From: Methanomassiliicoccales archaeon UBA147 | GTDB lineage: Archaea > Thermoplasmatota > Thermoplasmata > SG8-5 | DNA length: 64,000 nt | Assembly (NCBI GenBank): GCA_002496385.1 | Contig: DAJR01000023.1 | Location: 1-64,000, forward strand | Reading direction: 5' to 3' | Shown: one piece after another, positions 40,292 through 50,033 of the stretch | Position numbering within the stretch: the first letter of the stretch is position 1 | How the letters are laid out: every line of letters starts with the position of its first letter | Program-made: the position numbers and the translations under genes | Notes under the pieces: model-generated | The model's database searches: none | What the model was told of the DNA's origin: nothing | The model's input: only the letters and a program-made list of their open reading frames with translations

Positions 40292-43035
40292 AAAATAATA
40301 AAATAGTCGGTATTTGTCAGATTTTCAACGAGCTCGAAAAGGGCAACCTTGAACGGTTCGTGAAGCACATCGAACCACTCGTTGATGCCCTGGTGGTCTA
40401 TGATGACGGCAGTACCGATGGCAGCTATGAATACATGCTGAAACGCACGCCCCATGTGATACGCGGGGCAAAGAACGATTTCGTCAACGAGATAGCCCAT
40501 AAACAGATTCTGTTGGCCAAAGCATTGGAATTGTCTCCGGATTTCATTCTGTGGCTGGATGCTGATGAAGTATTGACCGCCAACGCTACCCGAACAAAGT
40601 TGAATGAGTTATGTGAATATTGTGTTGAAAAAGACCTGGATGGCCTTGATTTCCATGAACTGAACATATGGCGCAGCCACAGCTGGAGGAGATTGGACAG
40701 TCGCTATGGTGACGGGCGGTTCACGCGCCTTTGGAGAGTGAGACCGGGTATGAACTTCGGCGAGCCCGAATCCGGGTTGCATACACGAGTTGTCCCGCCG
40801 TCCATCCAGAAAGTGGAAAAGATATCCGATGTGGCTGTGATTCATTATGGCTTTTCCTCGAAAAAGCAACTTGCATACAAATATCTGGTTTACAGGAGTC
40901 ATGGGCAGCGCGGCTATAACCGCCTTGACCGGCTGATATCCGAGGAGAAGCTGGCGACAGAAAAAATTCCGAAAGATCTCTTTCCGGATGAGTTGTGGAT
41001 TGATGATGAAAAACCACAGCCAATGCCTTTTTTGGAATCTCTTTCATACGTTGAGGCATACCGGGACGAGGTATTCAGGCCCAGGTTCTCCATAATCTGC
41101 CTGATTTACAAGAGCGTTGAATGGCTGAAATTCGTGCATGAGCAGGTCCTGAAATATACAGATATGGCAGACAAGGAGTTCTTCTTTGTGGCAAACGATG
41201 CCAACGATGCGGTTCTGAAATACCTGCGCGACAACTACATACCTCACCATGTGTTTGAGAACACGCCCGAACAAAGGTCTGAATGGTACATCAATAACAT
41301 TTATCGGGCTTACAACTTCTCAGCCAAGAAGGCGAGGGGCGATTTCCTTGTCTTTATCAATTCAGATATGGCATTTTCTCCCGATTGGTTTGACAATCTC
41401 TGGAAGGCGTACAATGGCTCGAACTGTGTGGCGTCCAGGCTGGTGGAGTCCGGGAAGATGAAACCGGGGCGCTTCGGCATCGAGAAGGATTTCGGGCGGA
41501 CCATTGACACATACCAAGAAACGGAATTTCTGCAATACGCGGCTTCGATTTCATCATCCGAGGTGAAGGATAACGGCCTCTTCATGCCACTGCTCATCCG
41601 CAAATCGCATTTTGAAAATGTGGGTGGATATCCTGAGGGGAACATATCCCCTGAGAGCGATATCTTCAACCCAATAATAGCGAAGAAGGACGAACCGCTC
41701 ATCTCTGGCGATAATGTGCTCATGAAAAAGCTCAGAAGCCAGGGAATCATGCACCAGACTGCTTTTAACAGCATAGCATACCATTTCCAATGCGGAGAGC
41801 TGGACAGCGCAGATAATTTAACATCCAATGCAGATGGGACCAAGGTGGCGGTGTGCAATGACATCGTAACCGGCTCGATGGGGGAGAAGGTGTTGTGGGA
41901 TTTCCTCCTCGAATCTCTGCCGGCATCTGTCGGCGTGGACAAGAGGGTTGTGGGGAAGGATGGCGAATATTCGAAGAATGCCAGGGAACACATAAACCGG
42001 ATGCATCCGGATATTAAAGTCATCATCCAGAACGCTTCCTTCATCCGAACCGTGGACGAGACAAAGTACACGATAGCCTTCCTCCAGGATGACCTTCGGG
42101 CCATGAACAAACAGTCCAAGGTCCAGGAGGAGAACCTGTGGCTGGCAAGGAAGGTCATCACCAATTCCATAACCACCGCAATCTCCTATCCGGAATATGA
42201 TTTTGAGATCATTCCGGTGGGCATCGATTCCGAGCTTTTCAGGCCCATGGACAAGTCAATGGTGCGGAAAGAGATGGGGGTAAAAGATGGCAGGGTTGGG
42301 ATTTTTGTTGGCAATTTCTCTGAAGTGAAAGGTTGGTCCAAGGTCCGTGAGTGCATCCTGCGTTTCCCGGATATCCAGTGGATACTCGTCTCGAAATACG
42401 ACGAAACATTCAGCGCGCCCAACGCCAGGGTTTTCAACAGGATACCCCAACAGGAGCTTGCGAAACTGCTGAATTGCGCAGATTTCTTCATCATCGGGTC
42501 TCCGGTCGAGACACAGTGCCTGGCAGCTTTGGAAGCATGTCTATGCGATGTGCCCGTGATAATGCGGAACGTGGGGATTTTCACGCAATTCAGCGAGGAT
42601 GAACGCTCCAGGACCGGTCTGTTCGGCGAGGATTTCATTTCCGCGATTAATGATATCCAGAATGGAACATTCTCTCCCCGCCGTGTCGTTCTCGACAGAA
42701 AATTGACCGTGCAGGATTCCATAGAAAGATGGAAACGTTCATTGACAACGGTCTTTCAGGAAATCAAAGTTGAGGTGTTGAAATCTTCCGGCAAGGTGGC
42801 CCCGAAAAGATTCAGCAACACGCGATTCAGAATGGAACAATCGTTAAGAGACGGGACATTCTACTATGTTTCGCGACTGAGCCGGTTGGATGTCGTTACA
42901 TTCAAAGAACTCGTCAAGAGCAAAGCACCGTATCCTCTCTACTGCAGGCTGGAGAAGATGTTGTTTTTTGGCCGAAAGGTTGTTAAAAAAATCACCGGCG
43001 ACAATGAGGGGTCGGTCGTGCATCTTTCCAGGTAG
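40288..43035 (+). CDS. Three-domain glycosyltransferase (GT2-GT2-GT4)
   Basis: 915 residues. Domain 1 (1-260): GT-A family-2-like with VYDDGSTDGS and WLDADEVL. Domain 2 (about 263-530): a second GT-A fold (FSIICLIYKSVEWL, FINSDMAFSPDWFD with its DxD-like SDM). Domain 3 (about 540-840): a GT-B family-4-like domain (FVGNFSEVKGW; IGSPVETQCLAALEACLCDVPVI). A short basic tail follows. Such multi-domain enzymes add two or three sugars in sequence. Sugar specificity cannot be read. Coupled to the methyltransferase gene. Confidence 0.88.
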   Translation: MKNNKIVGICQIFNELEKGNLERFVKHIEPLVDALVVYDDGSTDGSYEYMLKRTPHVIRGAKNDFVNEIAHKQILLAKALELSPDFILWLDADEVLTANATRTKLNELCEYCVEKDLDGLDFHELNIWRSHSWRRLDSRYGDGRFTRLWRVRPGMNFGEPESGLHTRVVPPSIQKVEKISDVAVIHYGFSSKKQLAYKYLVYRSHGQRGYNRLDRLISEEKLATEKIPKDLFPDELWIDDEKPQPMPFLESLSYVEAYRDEVFRPRFSIICLIYKSVEWLKFVHEQVLKYTDMADKEFFFVANDANDAVLKYLRDNYIPHHVFENTPEQRSEWYINNIYRAYNFSAKKARGDFLVFINSDMAFSPDWFDNLWKAYNGSNCVASRLVESGKMKPGRFGIEKDFGRTIDTYQETEFLQYAASISSSEVKDNGLFMPLLIRKSHFENVGGYPEGNISPESDIFNPIIAKKDEPLISGDNVLMKKLRSQGIMHQTAFNSIAYHFQCGELDSADNLTSNADGTKVAVCNDIVTGSMGEKVLWDFLLESLPASVGVDKRVVGKDGEYSKNAREHINRMHPDIKVIIQNASFIRTVDETKYTIAFLQDDLRAMNKQSKVQEENLWLARKVITNSITTAISYPEYDFEIIPVGIDSELFRPMDKSMVRKEMGVKDGRVGIFVGNFSEVKGWSKVRECILRFPDIQWILVSKYDETFSAPNARVFNRIPQQELAKLLNCADFFIIGSPVETQCLAALEACLCDVPVIMRNVGIFTQFSEDERSRTGLFGEDFISAINDIQNGTFSPRRVVLDRKLTVQDSIERWKRSLTTVFQEIKVEVLKSSGKVAPKRFSNTRFRMEQSLRDGTFYYVSRLSRLDVVTFKELVKSKAPYPLYCRLEKMLFFGRKVVKKITGDNEGSVVHLSR

Positions 43036-43123
43036 CCGATGTTGCGTCAATTTTCCAGCATACCGGTGCCACCGGGTCTGTGCATAAAAGCATTTATATG
43101 CATCTGCCATATTGAAACCCATC

Positions 43124-43990
43124 ATGAAAGTGCTGGTACTTGGTTTATATGGCATGCTTGGCCACAGATTGGCCAAAGCCCTAGCCGAACGGCATGAGGT
43201 CTGGGGAACCTGCCGCAAGATGAAGGACATTGACATCATTTCTAGAGATAAGATAATAGAGAATGTCAACGCCGATGACTTTCAGAGCGTTCTGGATGCA
43301 ATAGACCGGGTCAAGCCCGACGTGGTCATCAACTGCATAGGTGTGATTAAGCAACTGAAGGCCGCAGAAGATGTGCAAATCAGCCTTGAGATTAATTCAC
43401 TTTTCCCGCAGAAACTGGCCGTGGCCTGTGGAGCCTGTAATATCCGACTGATACACTTCAGCACGGACTGCGTTTTCTCCGGCCAGAAAGGGATGTATAG
43501 GGAAAGCGACGTACCGGATGCCACGGACATCTACGGCAAGACAAAATATTTGGGGGAGATCAAAGGCCATAACTGCCTCACCATCAGGTCCTCCATCATC
43601 GGGCGCGAACTCGGCACGAAGAACGGGCTCCTGGAATGGTTCATAGCCAACAGGGGTAAGGCCGTGAAGGGATACCGCAAGGCCATATACTCCGGATTCA
43701 CAACGTTGGAAATGGGGAACATCGTGAGCAGGATGATTGAAAAGCATCCGGGCCTTTCGGGGGTGTGGCAGGTATCTTCCAAGCCAATATCCAAATACGA
43801 ATTGCTCAAACTCATCAACGATAAATTCGGCCTTGGCATCACCATCGAGCCATCTGATGAAGTCCACTGCGACCGGAGCCTCGACAGCTCAAAATTCACA
43901 AAGGAGACTGGCTACAAGGCTCCGAGTTGGGAGAGCATGATAGAATCAATATTAAAGGATGAAACAATGTACGAGGGTGTGAAAACATGA
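43124..43990 (+). CDS. RmlD-like NDP-sugar reductase (FnlB/WbjC or WbvR role)
   Basis: 288-residue extended SDR: LGLYGMLGHRLAKAL nucleotide site, STDCVFSG, and active-site YxxxK in DIYGKTKYLGE. With the next two genes it forms the dehydratase/epimerase, C4-reductase and C2-epimerase set. It lacks the C-terminal cupin domain of FnlB/CapF and is closer in length to the WbvR type, which leads to UDP-L-QuiNAc. A TATA box (CATTTATATG near 43091) about 28 nt upstream indicates a leaderless mRNA from ATG 43124. Overlaps the next gene by 4 nt. Confidence 0.85.
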   Translation: MKVLVLGLYGMLGHRLAKALAERHEVWGTCRKMKDIDIISRDKIIENVNADDFQSVLDAIDRVKPDVVINCIGVIKQLKAAEDVQISLEINSLFPQKLAVACGACNIRLIHFSTDCVFSGQKGMYRESDVPDATDIYGKTKYLGEIKGHNCLTIRSSIIGRELGTKNGLLEWFIANRGKAVKGYRKAIYSGFTTLEMGNIVSRMIEKHPGLSGVWQVSSKPISKYELLKLINDKFGLGITIEPSDEVHCDRSLDSSKFTKETGYKAPSWESMIESILKDETMYEGVKT

Positions 43991-45048
43991 TAATGGACGG
44001 CAAGCGAGTATTGATCACGGGCGGAACTGGCTCATTGGGAAAGGTACTGGTGAAGCGGCTATTATCGGGGGAATTGGGAACCCCGAAGCAGATTGTCGTG
44101 TTCTCAAGAGATGAGGCGAAACAGCATTTCATGCGGCTCAGTTACCTGGAAAATAAATCCGCGACCGACGAGGTCATTTATGAGAACTTCAAGAATTTGC
44201 TCACTTTCAGAATCGGCGACGTGCGGGACTTCCACAGTGTCAGCAGCGTTGTGCGGGGGGCGGATGTCATCTTCAACGCCGCGGCTCTGAAGCAGGTTCC
44301 TTCTTGCGAGTATTTTCCGTTCGAAGCGGTCCAGACCAACATTTGTGGCCCGGAGAACATCGTGCGCGCCATCAAGGAGAATGACCTAGATGTTGAGACT
44401 GTGGTGGGTATATCCACGGACAAGGCATGCAAGCCAGTGAACGTCATGGGCATGACGAAAGCACTCCAGGAGCGCGTTTTCCTGACCGCAAACCTCGATT
44501 GCAACGGCACAAGGTTCGTGTGCGTCAGATACGGGAATGTCCTGGCGTCTAGAGGGTCGGTGATACCGTTCTTCCACGAGCAGATACTGAAAGGGGGCCC
44601 TGTCACCATCACCACACCGGACATGACTCGGTTCCTGCTGAGCCTTGACCAGGCTGTGGACACAGTCTTCGCGGCTGTTAAAGAGGCAAAACCGGGTGAG
44701 ACCTACATTCCGAGGGTGCCGTCGGCCAGAATTATGGATGTGGCAGATGCCCTGATTGAGAAGCGCAAGATAAAGAAGGTCATCACGGGAGTGAGGCCAG
44801 GCGAGAAGATCCATGAGATACTCATAACCGAGGAGGAGATACACAGGACTATGGATAGGAAAAAATACTATGCCATTGCCCCAATCCTGCCGGAGCTGGC
44901 ATCCGTGAAAAATATCAAGCCGGTACTCAAGGACGAATTCAGTTCGAGAGATGACCTGATGAACACGAAACAGGTGTACCAGTTATTGAAGAAGAACCGG
45001 CTCCTCGTAGGGGACGTGACAGGTGAAGTGGGAGAGGTGTTGCGTTGA
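43987..45048 (+). CDS. UDP-GlcNAc 4,6-dehydratase/5-epimerase (FnlA/WbjB/CapE-like)
   Basis: 353 residues. Extended SDR of the short CapD group: ITGGTGSLGK (10-19), FNAAALKQVP, STDKACKP at 143-150 and the MxxxK active-site variant in VMGMTKALQE (Met154/Lys158), which is diagnostic for UDP-GlcNAc 4,6-dehydratases of the FlaA1/CapE type. Length and partners favour the FnlA role, making a UDP-4-keto-L-sugar from UDP-GlcNAc. ATG 43987 overlaps the preceding stop; ATG 43993 is also possible. Confidence 0.9.
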   Translation: MIMDGKRVLITGGTGSLGKVLVKRLLSGELGTPKQIVVFSRDEAKQHFMRLSYLENKSATDEVIYENFKNLLTFRIGDVRDFHSVSSVVRGADVIFNAAALKQVPSCEYFPFEAVQTNICGPENIVRAIKENDLDVETVVGISTDKACKPVNVMGMTKALQERVFLTANLDCNGTRFVCVRYGNVLASRGSVIPFFHEQILKGGPVTITTPDMTRFLLSLDQAVDTVFAAVKEAKPGETYIPRVPSARIMDVADALIEKRKIKKVITGVRPGEKIHEILITEEEIHRTMDRKKYYAIAPILPELASVKNIKPVLKDEFSSRDDLMNTKQVYQLLKKNRLLVGDVTGEVGEVLR

Positions 45049-46115
45049 AGGTTTTGACTGTTCTTGGCACCAGGCCGGAAATCATACGGCTGAGCAGAGT
45101 GATTGGCAAGCTGGATCAGAGTGCCGACCATGTGCTTGTCCATACCGGCCAGAACTATGACAAGAACCTTGATGATATCTTTTTCAAGCAGCTCAATGTC
45201 AGAAAGCCGGATTATTATCTCGGTGCCAAAGGCAGCTTTGCGGAGCAGGTCGGGATCATCCTGAAAGGCATGGAAAGCGCCCTGACCAAGGAAAAGCCGG
45301 ACAAGGTGCTGGCACTGGGGGACACAAACAGCGCGCTTTCTGTCATTGTGGCCAAGCGCATGGGCATTCCTGTCTACCACATGGAAGCCGGCAACCGATG
45401 TTACGATGACCGCGTCCCTGAGGAAGTGAACCGCCGAATAATCGACCATTCCAGCGACATACTCATGCCCTACACCGAGCGCAGCCGCATGAACCTCCTG
45501 CTGGAGGGCATCCAGGGCGAGCGGATATTCGTGACAGGAAACCCCATAAAAGAGGTACTGGACCATTATCAGAAGAAGATAGATTCAAGCAAGGCCATCC
45601 AGACATTCGGCCTGAATAAAGGCAAATATTTCCTGGCTACGCTCCACAGGGCGGAAAATGTCGATGTGCCTGAGCGCCTGGATAATTTCGTCAAGGCGTT
45701 CAATGCACTTGCATCCACATACAAAGTGCCGATAATCTGGAGCGTTCACCCCCATACCCGGAAAAGACTGCAGAAGAGGAAGCTGGACAAGCGCATCATG
45801 GCCATCGAGCCTCTGGGCCTGTTCGATTTCATCAACCTGGAGAAAAATGCCATCTGCGTGCTGACGGACTCGGGCACGGTCCAAGAGGAATGCTGCATCT
45901 TCAAAGTGCCGAACGTTACCCTCAGGGATGTCACGGAAAGGCCGGAAACCATTGAGGTGGGCAGTAATATATTAAGCGGCTCTGAACCGGGAAAAATCCG
46001 AAAATGCGTTGAACTGGCCCTCGAAAATCCTTGTAACTGGGCTCCACCGAAGGAATACCTGGTGCCTGACGTTAGCTCAGCAGTCATGAACATATTAACT
46101 GGCTACAAGCGGTGA
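45045..46115 (+). CDS. UDP-N-acetylglucosamine 2-epimerase family (FnlC/WbjD-like)
   Basis: 356 residues of the WecB family: VLGTRPEIIRLSRV, HTGQNYDKNLDDIFF, ALGDTNSALS, HMEAGNR, RRIIDHSSD, GNPIKEV, HRAENVD, DSGTVQEE, RPETIEVGSN. As the third member of the trio it would invert C2 of the UDP-2-acetamido-L-sugar. The start is TTG 45045, overlapping the upstream TGA (TTGA) with GGAGAGGTG just before. Confidence 0.93.
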   Translation: MKVLTVLGTRPEIIRLSRVIGKLDQSADHVLVHTGQNYDKNLDDIFFKQLNVRKPDYYLGAKGSFAEQVGIILKGMESALTKEKPDKVLALGDTNSALSVIVAKRMGIPVYHMEAGNRCYDDRVPEEVNRRIIDHSSDILMPYTERSRMNLLLEGIQGERIFVTGNPIKEVLDHYQKKIDSSKAIQTFGLNKGKYFLATLHRAENVDVPERLDNFVKAFNALASTYKVPIIWSVHPHTRKRLQKRKLDKRIMAIEPLGLFDFINLEKNAICVLTDSGTVQEECCIFKVPNVTLRDVTERPETIEVGSNILSGSEPGKIRKCVELALENPCNWAPPKEYLVPDVSSAVMNILTGYKR

Positions 46116-46119
46116 TAAT

Positions 46120-47643
46120 TTGGCGGAGAAACAACCGCTCGTTTCAATAATAATTCCTGTCTACAACGGTTCGGATTATTTGGGAGAAGCCATAAACAGC
46201 GCATTGGCCCAGACATATAAGAATATCGAGATTATCGTCATCAACGACGGTTCCAACGATGGCGGAAAGACCGAGAAAGTTGCCAAATCGTTCGGGGATA
46301 GGATTCGATACATAAGCAAGGAAAATGGGGGGGTGGCATCGGCGCTGAATGCCGGGATTAAGGCATCCAGAGGAGAATACATATCCTGGCTCAGCCATGA
46401 TGACATGTATGACACAAATAAGATAGAGGTTCAAATTAATTTTCTAGTCAATAAAGGATACCAAAATGTAGTGATATTTTCCGATTATGAAATTATCGAT
46501 GATAAATCGGTGCATATTAGAACACAGAGTATCGACCCAAAATTTTTAAAATCCATATACCTTACCATTTTATCAACATCTATCAATGGATGTTCAATGC
46601 TTATCCCGAGAGATTGCTTTATGATTGCTGGCAATTTCAATGAAACACTTAAAACAGTGCAAGATAATGAAATGTGGCTTCGAATTGCATCGAAAAATAT
46701 AAAATTCGAATACCTCCCAGTAAGTTTGATTAAATCTCGGGTACATCCCAACCAAACAAGCGTAAAGATTAGCGATTTTCATCAGAAGGAGAAGGACGTA
46801 TTTTATCTTTGGGCTATCGACATAATACAAGGTGAAGTGAAAATAATTTTCAATGAATTAGAAGATATTGTCTTATCTAAAAAGTGCTTTAACGCCCATA
46901 GAGAGTTGATGAAAAAATGTGGAAGTGGGGAACGAAAGCTTAAGAGAGTTAATAGCATCTTCAAACATCTTGCTGCCAGATGTGGACTTCTTGATATTGC
47001 GCTTAAAGCCCAGATTGCCTTTAATTTTTCTCCGACCGAAAACAGCAAATTCACTACGTCTTCAGATTATTGGGAGACAAGATATGCCAATGGCTGTTGC
47101 TCGGGTGGGGGATCATACGGCAAGTTGGCGATATACAAAGCGAATATTATTAATTCCTTCGTTAAAAAATATTCAATACAAAGTGTTATTGAACTTGGCT
47201 GCGGAGATGGGAATCAATTGTCATATTATGTATTTTCAAGGTATATTGGGATTGACGTGTCCGAGACTGCAATCACATTATGCAAGAACAAGTTCAAAGA
47301 GGATAAAACAAAAGAATTTCATTTATATTCACACTTTTTCAATGAGATGGAAAAACAAAAAGCGGAATTATCATTGTCTATCGATGTATTATATCACCTT
47401 GTAGAGGAGGAAGTATTCTCATCATATATCAATAACCTATTCAGATGTTCTGACAAATTTGTTATTATTTATTCGACCAACTTCAGTAAAAAGCAAGATG
47501 CTAAACATCACGTTGACCGTGAGATTGTTTCCTATATCGAGAAGACAATTGTTGATTTTAAATTAATTGAGCAGATTGAAAATCATTACAAAGGCCCGGA
47601 AACAATGTCAGACTTTTTCATCTATAAGAAAATTGAAGCTTAG
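46120..47643 (+). CDS. Glycosyltransferase family 2 fused to a SAM methyltransferase
   Basis: 507 residues. 1-about 280: GT2 (VSIIIPVYNGSDYLGEAINS, INDGSNDGG, SWLSHDDMYD). About 305-500: a class-I methyltransferase (VIELGCGDGNQLS, YIGIDVSETAITLC). The first ~300 nt match the neighbours in base composition while the rest, from about 46430, is markedly A+T-rich, as if spliced by recombination inside the GT2 domain. TTG 46120 is the apparent start, 4 nt after the previous stop, with GGTGAT upstream. Would add and methylate a sugar. Confidence 0.85.
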   Translation: MAEKQPLVSIIIPVYNGSDYLGEAINSALAQTYKNIEIIVINDGSNDGGKTEKVAKSFGDRIRYISKENGGVASALNAGIKASRGEYISWLSHDDMYDTNKIEVQINFLVNKGYQNVVIFSDYEIIDDKSVHIRTQSIDPKFLKSIYLTILSTSINGCSMLIPRDCFMIAGNFNETLKTVQDNEMWLRIASKNIKFEYLPVSLIKSRVHPNQTSVKISDFHQKEKDVFYLWAIDIIQGEVKIIFNELEDIVLSKKCFNAHRELMKKCGSGERKLKRVNSIFKHLAARCGLLDIALKAQIAFNFSPTENSKFTTSSDYWETRYANGCCSGGGSYGKLAIYKANIINSFVKKYSIQSVIELGCGDGNQLSYYVFSRYIGIDVSETAITLCKNKFKEDKTKEFHLYSHFFNEMEKQKAELSLSIDVLYHLVEEEVFSSYINNLFRCSDKFVIIYSTNFSKKQDAKHHVDREIVSYIEKTIVDFKLIEQIENHYKGPETMSDFFIYKKIEA

Positions 47644-47679
47644 ATTGACAAGTTGAATTGAGGATGTTACTGGACCGGA

Positions 47680-48879
47680 TTATTTGATATGCAGATTATA
47701 AATATCGATTTCCTTATTGACGGTATTCTTCCAATCCATTTTTATTGCCATATTGCGCAGTGCTGTCCTGTCCCAGTTATGATTCAATGTGTCCACAACG
47801 GCCTTGGCGAAACGGGTCTCAAAACCATCTCCATCGGGGACAATGACGCCGCCCTCCGCTATAACCTCAGGTATTCCGCCGCAGTTACTGCCAACAACAG
47901 GCACGCCACATGCCTGTGCTTCCAATACTACGCAGCCAAATCCCTCTTTCCTGCTTGGCAATATCAACACATCCATCGCATTGATGTAATTTGGTATGTG
48001 GCTGGGTGGAACAATGCCCGTGAATTTCACTTTTATGTTCAATTCATTACATCTATCTGCAATGGATTTTCGTAGGTCTCCGTCTCCGACGACCAGGAAC
48101 TCCACATCCTTCCGCTTCCCCCGGATCTTTTGAAAAATCTCGGGAAGCTTGTCTGCCCTTTTCACTTCTTTTAGATTGCCTACATAGCCTACCACTTTCT
48201 TGGACAAGGCAAGCTCTGTTTTTTTCATTTCTTTATCTTGAATTGTGAAATGGCTTGTGTCCACGCCGTTTGAAATCACGACAGCGTTTTCTCCAGAATA
48301 GCCAAGGTCCTTGGCTGCTTTCAACAGGGACTTGCTCACAAAAATCACTCTGTCGGCCTCTCTTAGAACGGAAACGGTCATCGCCCTGACAGAATGGTCC
48401 AGCTGCGGATATGTATGTATGTCAGAACCATGGCATGTGATTACCAGGGGAAGGCCTGTTCTCCGGCTCAGGGCGGTTCCCACGCATCCTTCTGGGTATG
48501 GAATGTGGCAGTGAATCAAATCATACTTTGAAAAATCAACTTTCGATAGAATGATATCGGCGAATTTCTCGCACATCTGCTTTCGGTATTTTACCGGATT
48601 GCGTCTTCTCCTGAAGGCATCCTTCAGGCCGATTCTATAGGTGAAACCCGTCCATGTGACCCCCTCTTTTATGATTTTCTCTTTCTCTCCCTGAACGATA
48701 CCCCTGCCCAGCATCTTATGAATCAACGCGTATATTGGTTCATGGTTCATAATTAAAAAATGCACATCGCAAGCCAGCCCCTGAGAGCGCAGTTGCTTAA
48801 TCCGCGGGGTGATGAATGCTTCTTTCATCGGGTTGTCTGGTGTTGGGCGCTCTTGAGAAACGTAGAATATCCTAACCAG
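47680..48879 (-). CDS. Glycosyltransferase family 4, apparent CTG start
   Basis: 399 residues if begun at CTG 48877-48879. GT-B fold: N-terminal strand VRIFYVSQERPTPDNP, CHGSDIHTYP, VVISNGVD, VGYVGNLKEVKRADK, and the C-terminal LPSRKEGFGCVVLEAQACGVPVVGSN with the donor-binding E...E. The first ATG (48828) would remove the essential first strand, and no ATG, GTG or TTG lies between the upstream in-frame stop (48883-48885) and it. CTG overlaps the end of the upstream gene by 8 nt and has GGGGG 7 nt upstream. Confidence 0.85.
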   Translation of the reverse strand: MVRIFYVSQERPTPDNPMKEAFITPRIKQLRSQGLACDVHFLIMNHEPIYALIHKMLGRGIVQGEKEKIIKEGVTWTGFTYRIGLKDAFRRRRNPVKYRKQMCEKFADIILSKVDFSKYDLIHCHIPYPEGCVGTALSRRTGLPLVITCHGSDIHTYPQLDHSVRAMTVSVLREADRVIFVSKSLLKAAKDLGYSGENAVVISNGVDTSHFTIQDKEMKKTELALSKKVVGYVGNLKEVKRADKLPEIFQKIRGKRKDVEFLVVGDGDLRKSIADRCNELNIKVKFTGIVPPSHIPNYINAMDVLILPSRKEGFGCVVLEAQACGVPVVGSNCGGIPEVIAEGGVIVPDGDGFETRFAKAVVDTLNHNWDRTALRNMAIKMDWKNTVNKEIDIYNLHIK

Positions 48880-50017
48880 AACTTAACCCCCGCTTGATTT
48901 TGCTCAGCAACCTCATTGCTTTCCCATTTTGTCCAATGGAGGAAGAGTGAGGGTAATCAAGGATGGTTTTCTTGGGTAAATTCATAATTTCGTTAAATTC
49001 ATCCAGCGTAAGGTTTAATTTTTCCGCGACATAATTAATCTCATCTTTTATCTTGTCTTTATCATAAGGGCTCTTTTCTAGTTCGCGCAATGCATCTTGG
49101 CGTCTCATCTGGCCAGCCACTATCAGGCTCGAAAAGAACATCCTGCGCTTGTCGAAGCCGAATTTGGTAGGTAGTATGTATGTTTGGAAAAATTTCGTGT
49201 ATGTGGATTCGAGATGTTTCCCGCCGTAATCCTTCCAATCCAGTTTGGCGGCTATCTCCTTCTTAGCCTTGTCCTTGTCATAATCCACATAATCCAGGAA
49301 GTGCACCCATTTAATGTTCAATGTCTTCCTATAGTAGTCCTGTTTTTTGGTATCCATATGAGGGAAAGTTTTAAGCTCCTTGGTGCCGAATTGTTGTTGA
49401 ACTGCTGAGATGTATTCCCAATCCATGTGGCCCCGGGACCATGCGGGAGGAAGAATCGATTCGGTAACATGGTTTGTTCCTGCAAGGATGAATTTCAGGC
49501 TCTCCTTCTCAGCCATTTCAAACATTATGGACTGCATTGCATGATCAGATGGGATTTCCGAGTCCGGGGTTGATGCCTTTAGGAAAGAAAGCTGGAGATC
49601 CCTGAACTCCTCCCAATCTGCGACAATGGTCCGCATCTCGATGCCCAGCTTCTTGCATACGGTTTCCATGTTGTGGACTGCTATATCTGTGTTCCAACCA
49701 TTGTCAACATGAATTGCCAGCGGATTGAGGTCAAGTTGCCTGGCCAGGTATGCGGTGTATGTGCTGTCAACCCCGCCGCTTACGCCGAGGATGCAATCGT
49801 ATGATTTCCCTTTTCCGTCCTCCTTGATCTTTTTTACCAACCTATCAAGTTCTTGCTTCTTCTTCTCTTTGCTCAAAGAAAGGGGGGGTTTCGAGAGGAT
49901 ATTTAATGAATCGGTGCAATGGTTGCAATGCCCTTGCCTGTCAAAGACAATGTCGGGATTTGATGTATCCATCACACATCGTGTGCATATCTGATATTCA
50001 CGTGTTTTCTTCTTCAT
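48872..50017 (-). CDS. N-acetyl sugar amidotransferase (WbpG/LfnA type)
   Basis: 381 residues. N-terminal zinc-type cysteines C11/C14/C31/C34 (CTRCVMDTSNPDI is the family mark), PP-loop ATP site LGVSGGVDSTYTAY (80-85 SGGVDS), LAIHVDNGWNTD, and AGTNHVTESILPPAW. Relatives turn a sugar N-acetyl group into an acetamidino group (WbpG on ManNAc derivatives, LfnA/WbuX on L-FucNAc), usually with HisH/HisF-like partners supplying ammonia; none is in the window. A TATA box at 50034-50045 makes the mRNA leaderless at ATG 50017. Confidence 0.9.
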   Translation of the reverse strand: MKKKTREYQICTRCVMDTSNPDIVFDRQGHCNHCTDSLNILSKPPLSLSKEKKKQELDRLVKKIKEDGKGKSYDCILGVSGGVDSTYTAYLARQLDLNPLAIHVDNGWNTDIAVHNMETVCKKLGIEMRTIVADWEEFRDLQLSFLKASTPDSEIPSDHAMQSIMFEMAEKESLKFILAGTNHVTESILPPAWSRGHMDWEYISAVQQQFGTKELKTFPHMDTKKQDYYRKTLNIKWVHFLDYVDYDKDKAKKEIAAKLDWKDYGGKHLESTYTKFFQTYILPTKFGFDKRRMFFSSLIVAGQMRRQDALRELEKSPYDKDKIKDEINYVAEKLNLTLDEFNEIMNLPKKTILDYPHSSSIGQNGKAMRLLSKIKRGLSSG

Positions 50018-50033
50018 GCAAATACACAGAATT

